Source: Deltaproteobacteria bacterium
GTDB lineage: Bacteria; Desulfobacterota; B13-G15
DNA length: 7,107 bases
Assembly (NCBI GenBank): GCA_003646585.1
Contig: QMLA01000053.1
Coordinates: 1-7,107, forward strand
Direction of reading: 5' to 3'
Part shown: in pieces, positions 6,931 to 7,107 of the stretch
Position numbering within the stretch: position 1 is the first letter of the stretch
How the letters are laid out: every line of letters starts with the position of its first letter
The notes under the pieces: model-generated
Told to the model about the DNA's origin: nothing
The model's database searches: none
Seen by the model: the letters and a program-made list of their open reading frames with translations, nothing else
Position numbers and translations under genes: made by a program

Positions 6931-6943
6931 GGGGTTTTACAGG

Positions 6944-7107
6944 TTGGCCAAATTGGGGCAACTTTGGGATATGATCCCCGAAGAAGCCCAATATCGTCTG
7001 AAGGTCTTGAGGTTCTGGAAAAAATATGGTCTTGAGGCCACAAGGGAGGCCTTTGGGGTCTCAAGGCGCACCCTTTACCGCTGGCAGGCCAAACTTCGAG
7101 CTGCCAG
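6944..7107 (+). CDS. Probable IS transposase, N-terminal fragment (HTH)
   Basis: The reading frame runs off the window end, so only the N-terminus is visible. It reads roughly LAKLGQLWDMIPEEAQYR and continues through FWKKYGLEATREAFGVSR to RTLYRWQAKL. The segment GLEATREAFGVSRRTLYRW is a clear helix-turn-helix of the type found at the start of DDE/integrase-core transposases. A catalytic DDE domain would be expected beyond 7107. The start is uncertain. TTG 6944 has AGGGGG (6929-6934) at a 9-nt spacing and keeps the LAKLGQLWD segment, which looks protein-like. ATG 6971 is the only ATG in frame but has a poor ribosome-binding site. The frame is also open back through the tRNA. It could instead belong to an unrelated HTH regulator, but the motif favours a transposase or its orphan remnant. 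Confidence 0.6.
   Translation, partial: MAKLGQLWDMIPEEAQYRLKVLRFWKKYGLEATREAFGVSRRTLYRWQAKLRAA

Noticed and set aside
6860..6943. Possible CRISPR, attachment site or further small RNA after the tRNA.
   Set aside because: There are no direct repeats, no repeated copy of the tRNA 3' end, and only the single palindrome and a weak stem with T-run are visible.
6660..6974. A 104-codon plus-strand frame with peptide CRSGGIGRRRGLKIPR across the tRNA.
   Set aside because: It is a translation of tRNA-Leu itself plus out-of-frame gatA and has no independent support.
6317..6991. A 224-codon minus-strand frame crossing the gatA end and tRNA-Leu, containing the peptide CRRWDSNPHGLKARG.
   Set aside because: That peptide is the well-known artefact of translating a tRNA gene antisense; the rest is the shadow of gatA.

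Overview
This 7.1-kb window is a tightly packed, entirely plus-strand bacterial segment with a roughly 55-60% G+C coding sequence. The sense strand is visibly purine-rich, and AGG (Arg), GAG (Glu) and ATA (Ile) are favoured codons, a bias often seen in thermophiles. Gene content (a receiver-domain protein directly ahead of valS, a stand-alone DUF294 nucleotidyltransferase, gatCA, a tRNA with encoded CCA) would suit a thermophilic or subsurface member of the Desulfobacterota and relatives. That placement is inference, not something the sequence proves.

Layout. Positions 1-83 are a short leader with a good sigma70-like promoter (TTGACA, 17-nt spacer, TATCCT). Six genes follow with gaps from +10 to -4 nt and look like one transcription unit: a degenerate receiver-domain protein (84-746), valyl-tRNA synthetase valS (753-3404), a DUF294-type putative nucleotidyltransferase (3415-4581), a two-CBS-domain protein (4585-4998), gatC (4998-5282) and gatA (5279-6757). 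The end of gatA contains a hairpin and an embedded promoter (TTGACC, 17 nt, TAATAT) that probably drives a class II tRNA-Leu(CAA) gene (6772-6859). A short intergenic stretch with an imperfect palindrome follows. The window ends inside the helix-turn-helix N-terminus of a probable insertion-sequence transposase.

How the genes fit together. valS, gatC, gatA and tRNA-Leu all supply aminoacyl-tRNA for translation. ValS charges tRNA-Val. GatCA, with a GatB that is not in this window, would amidate Glu-tRNA(Gln) and/or Asp-tRNA(Asn). Among them lie three genes with a regulatory look: a receiver whose phosphoacceptor Asp is replaced by Glu, a GlnD-like nucleotidyltransferase, and an adenosine-nucleotide-sensing CBS pair. 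The last two correspond to domains that are commonly fused in one polypeptide but are separate, adjacent genes here.

The window is mostly a housekeeping region. I do not see a clearly new defence or mobile system. The points most worth a second look are the Asp-to-Glu receiver, the split DUF294/CBS pair inside a translation operon, the structured gatA-tRNA junction, and the transposase whose start codon is not obvious.
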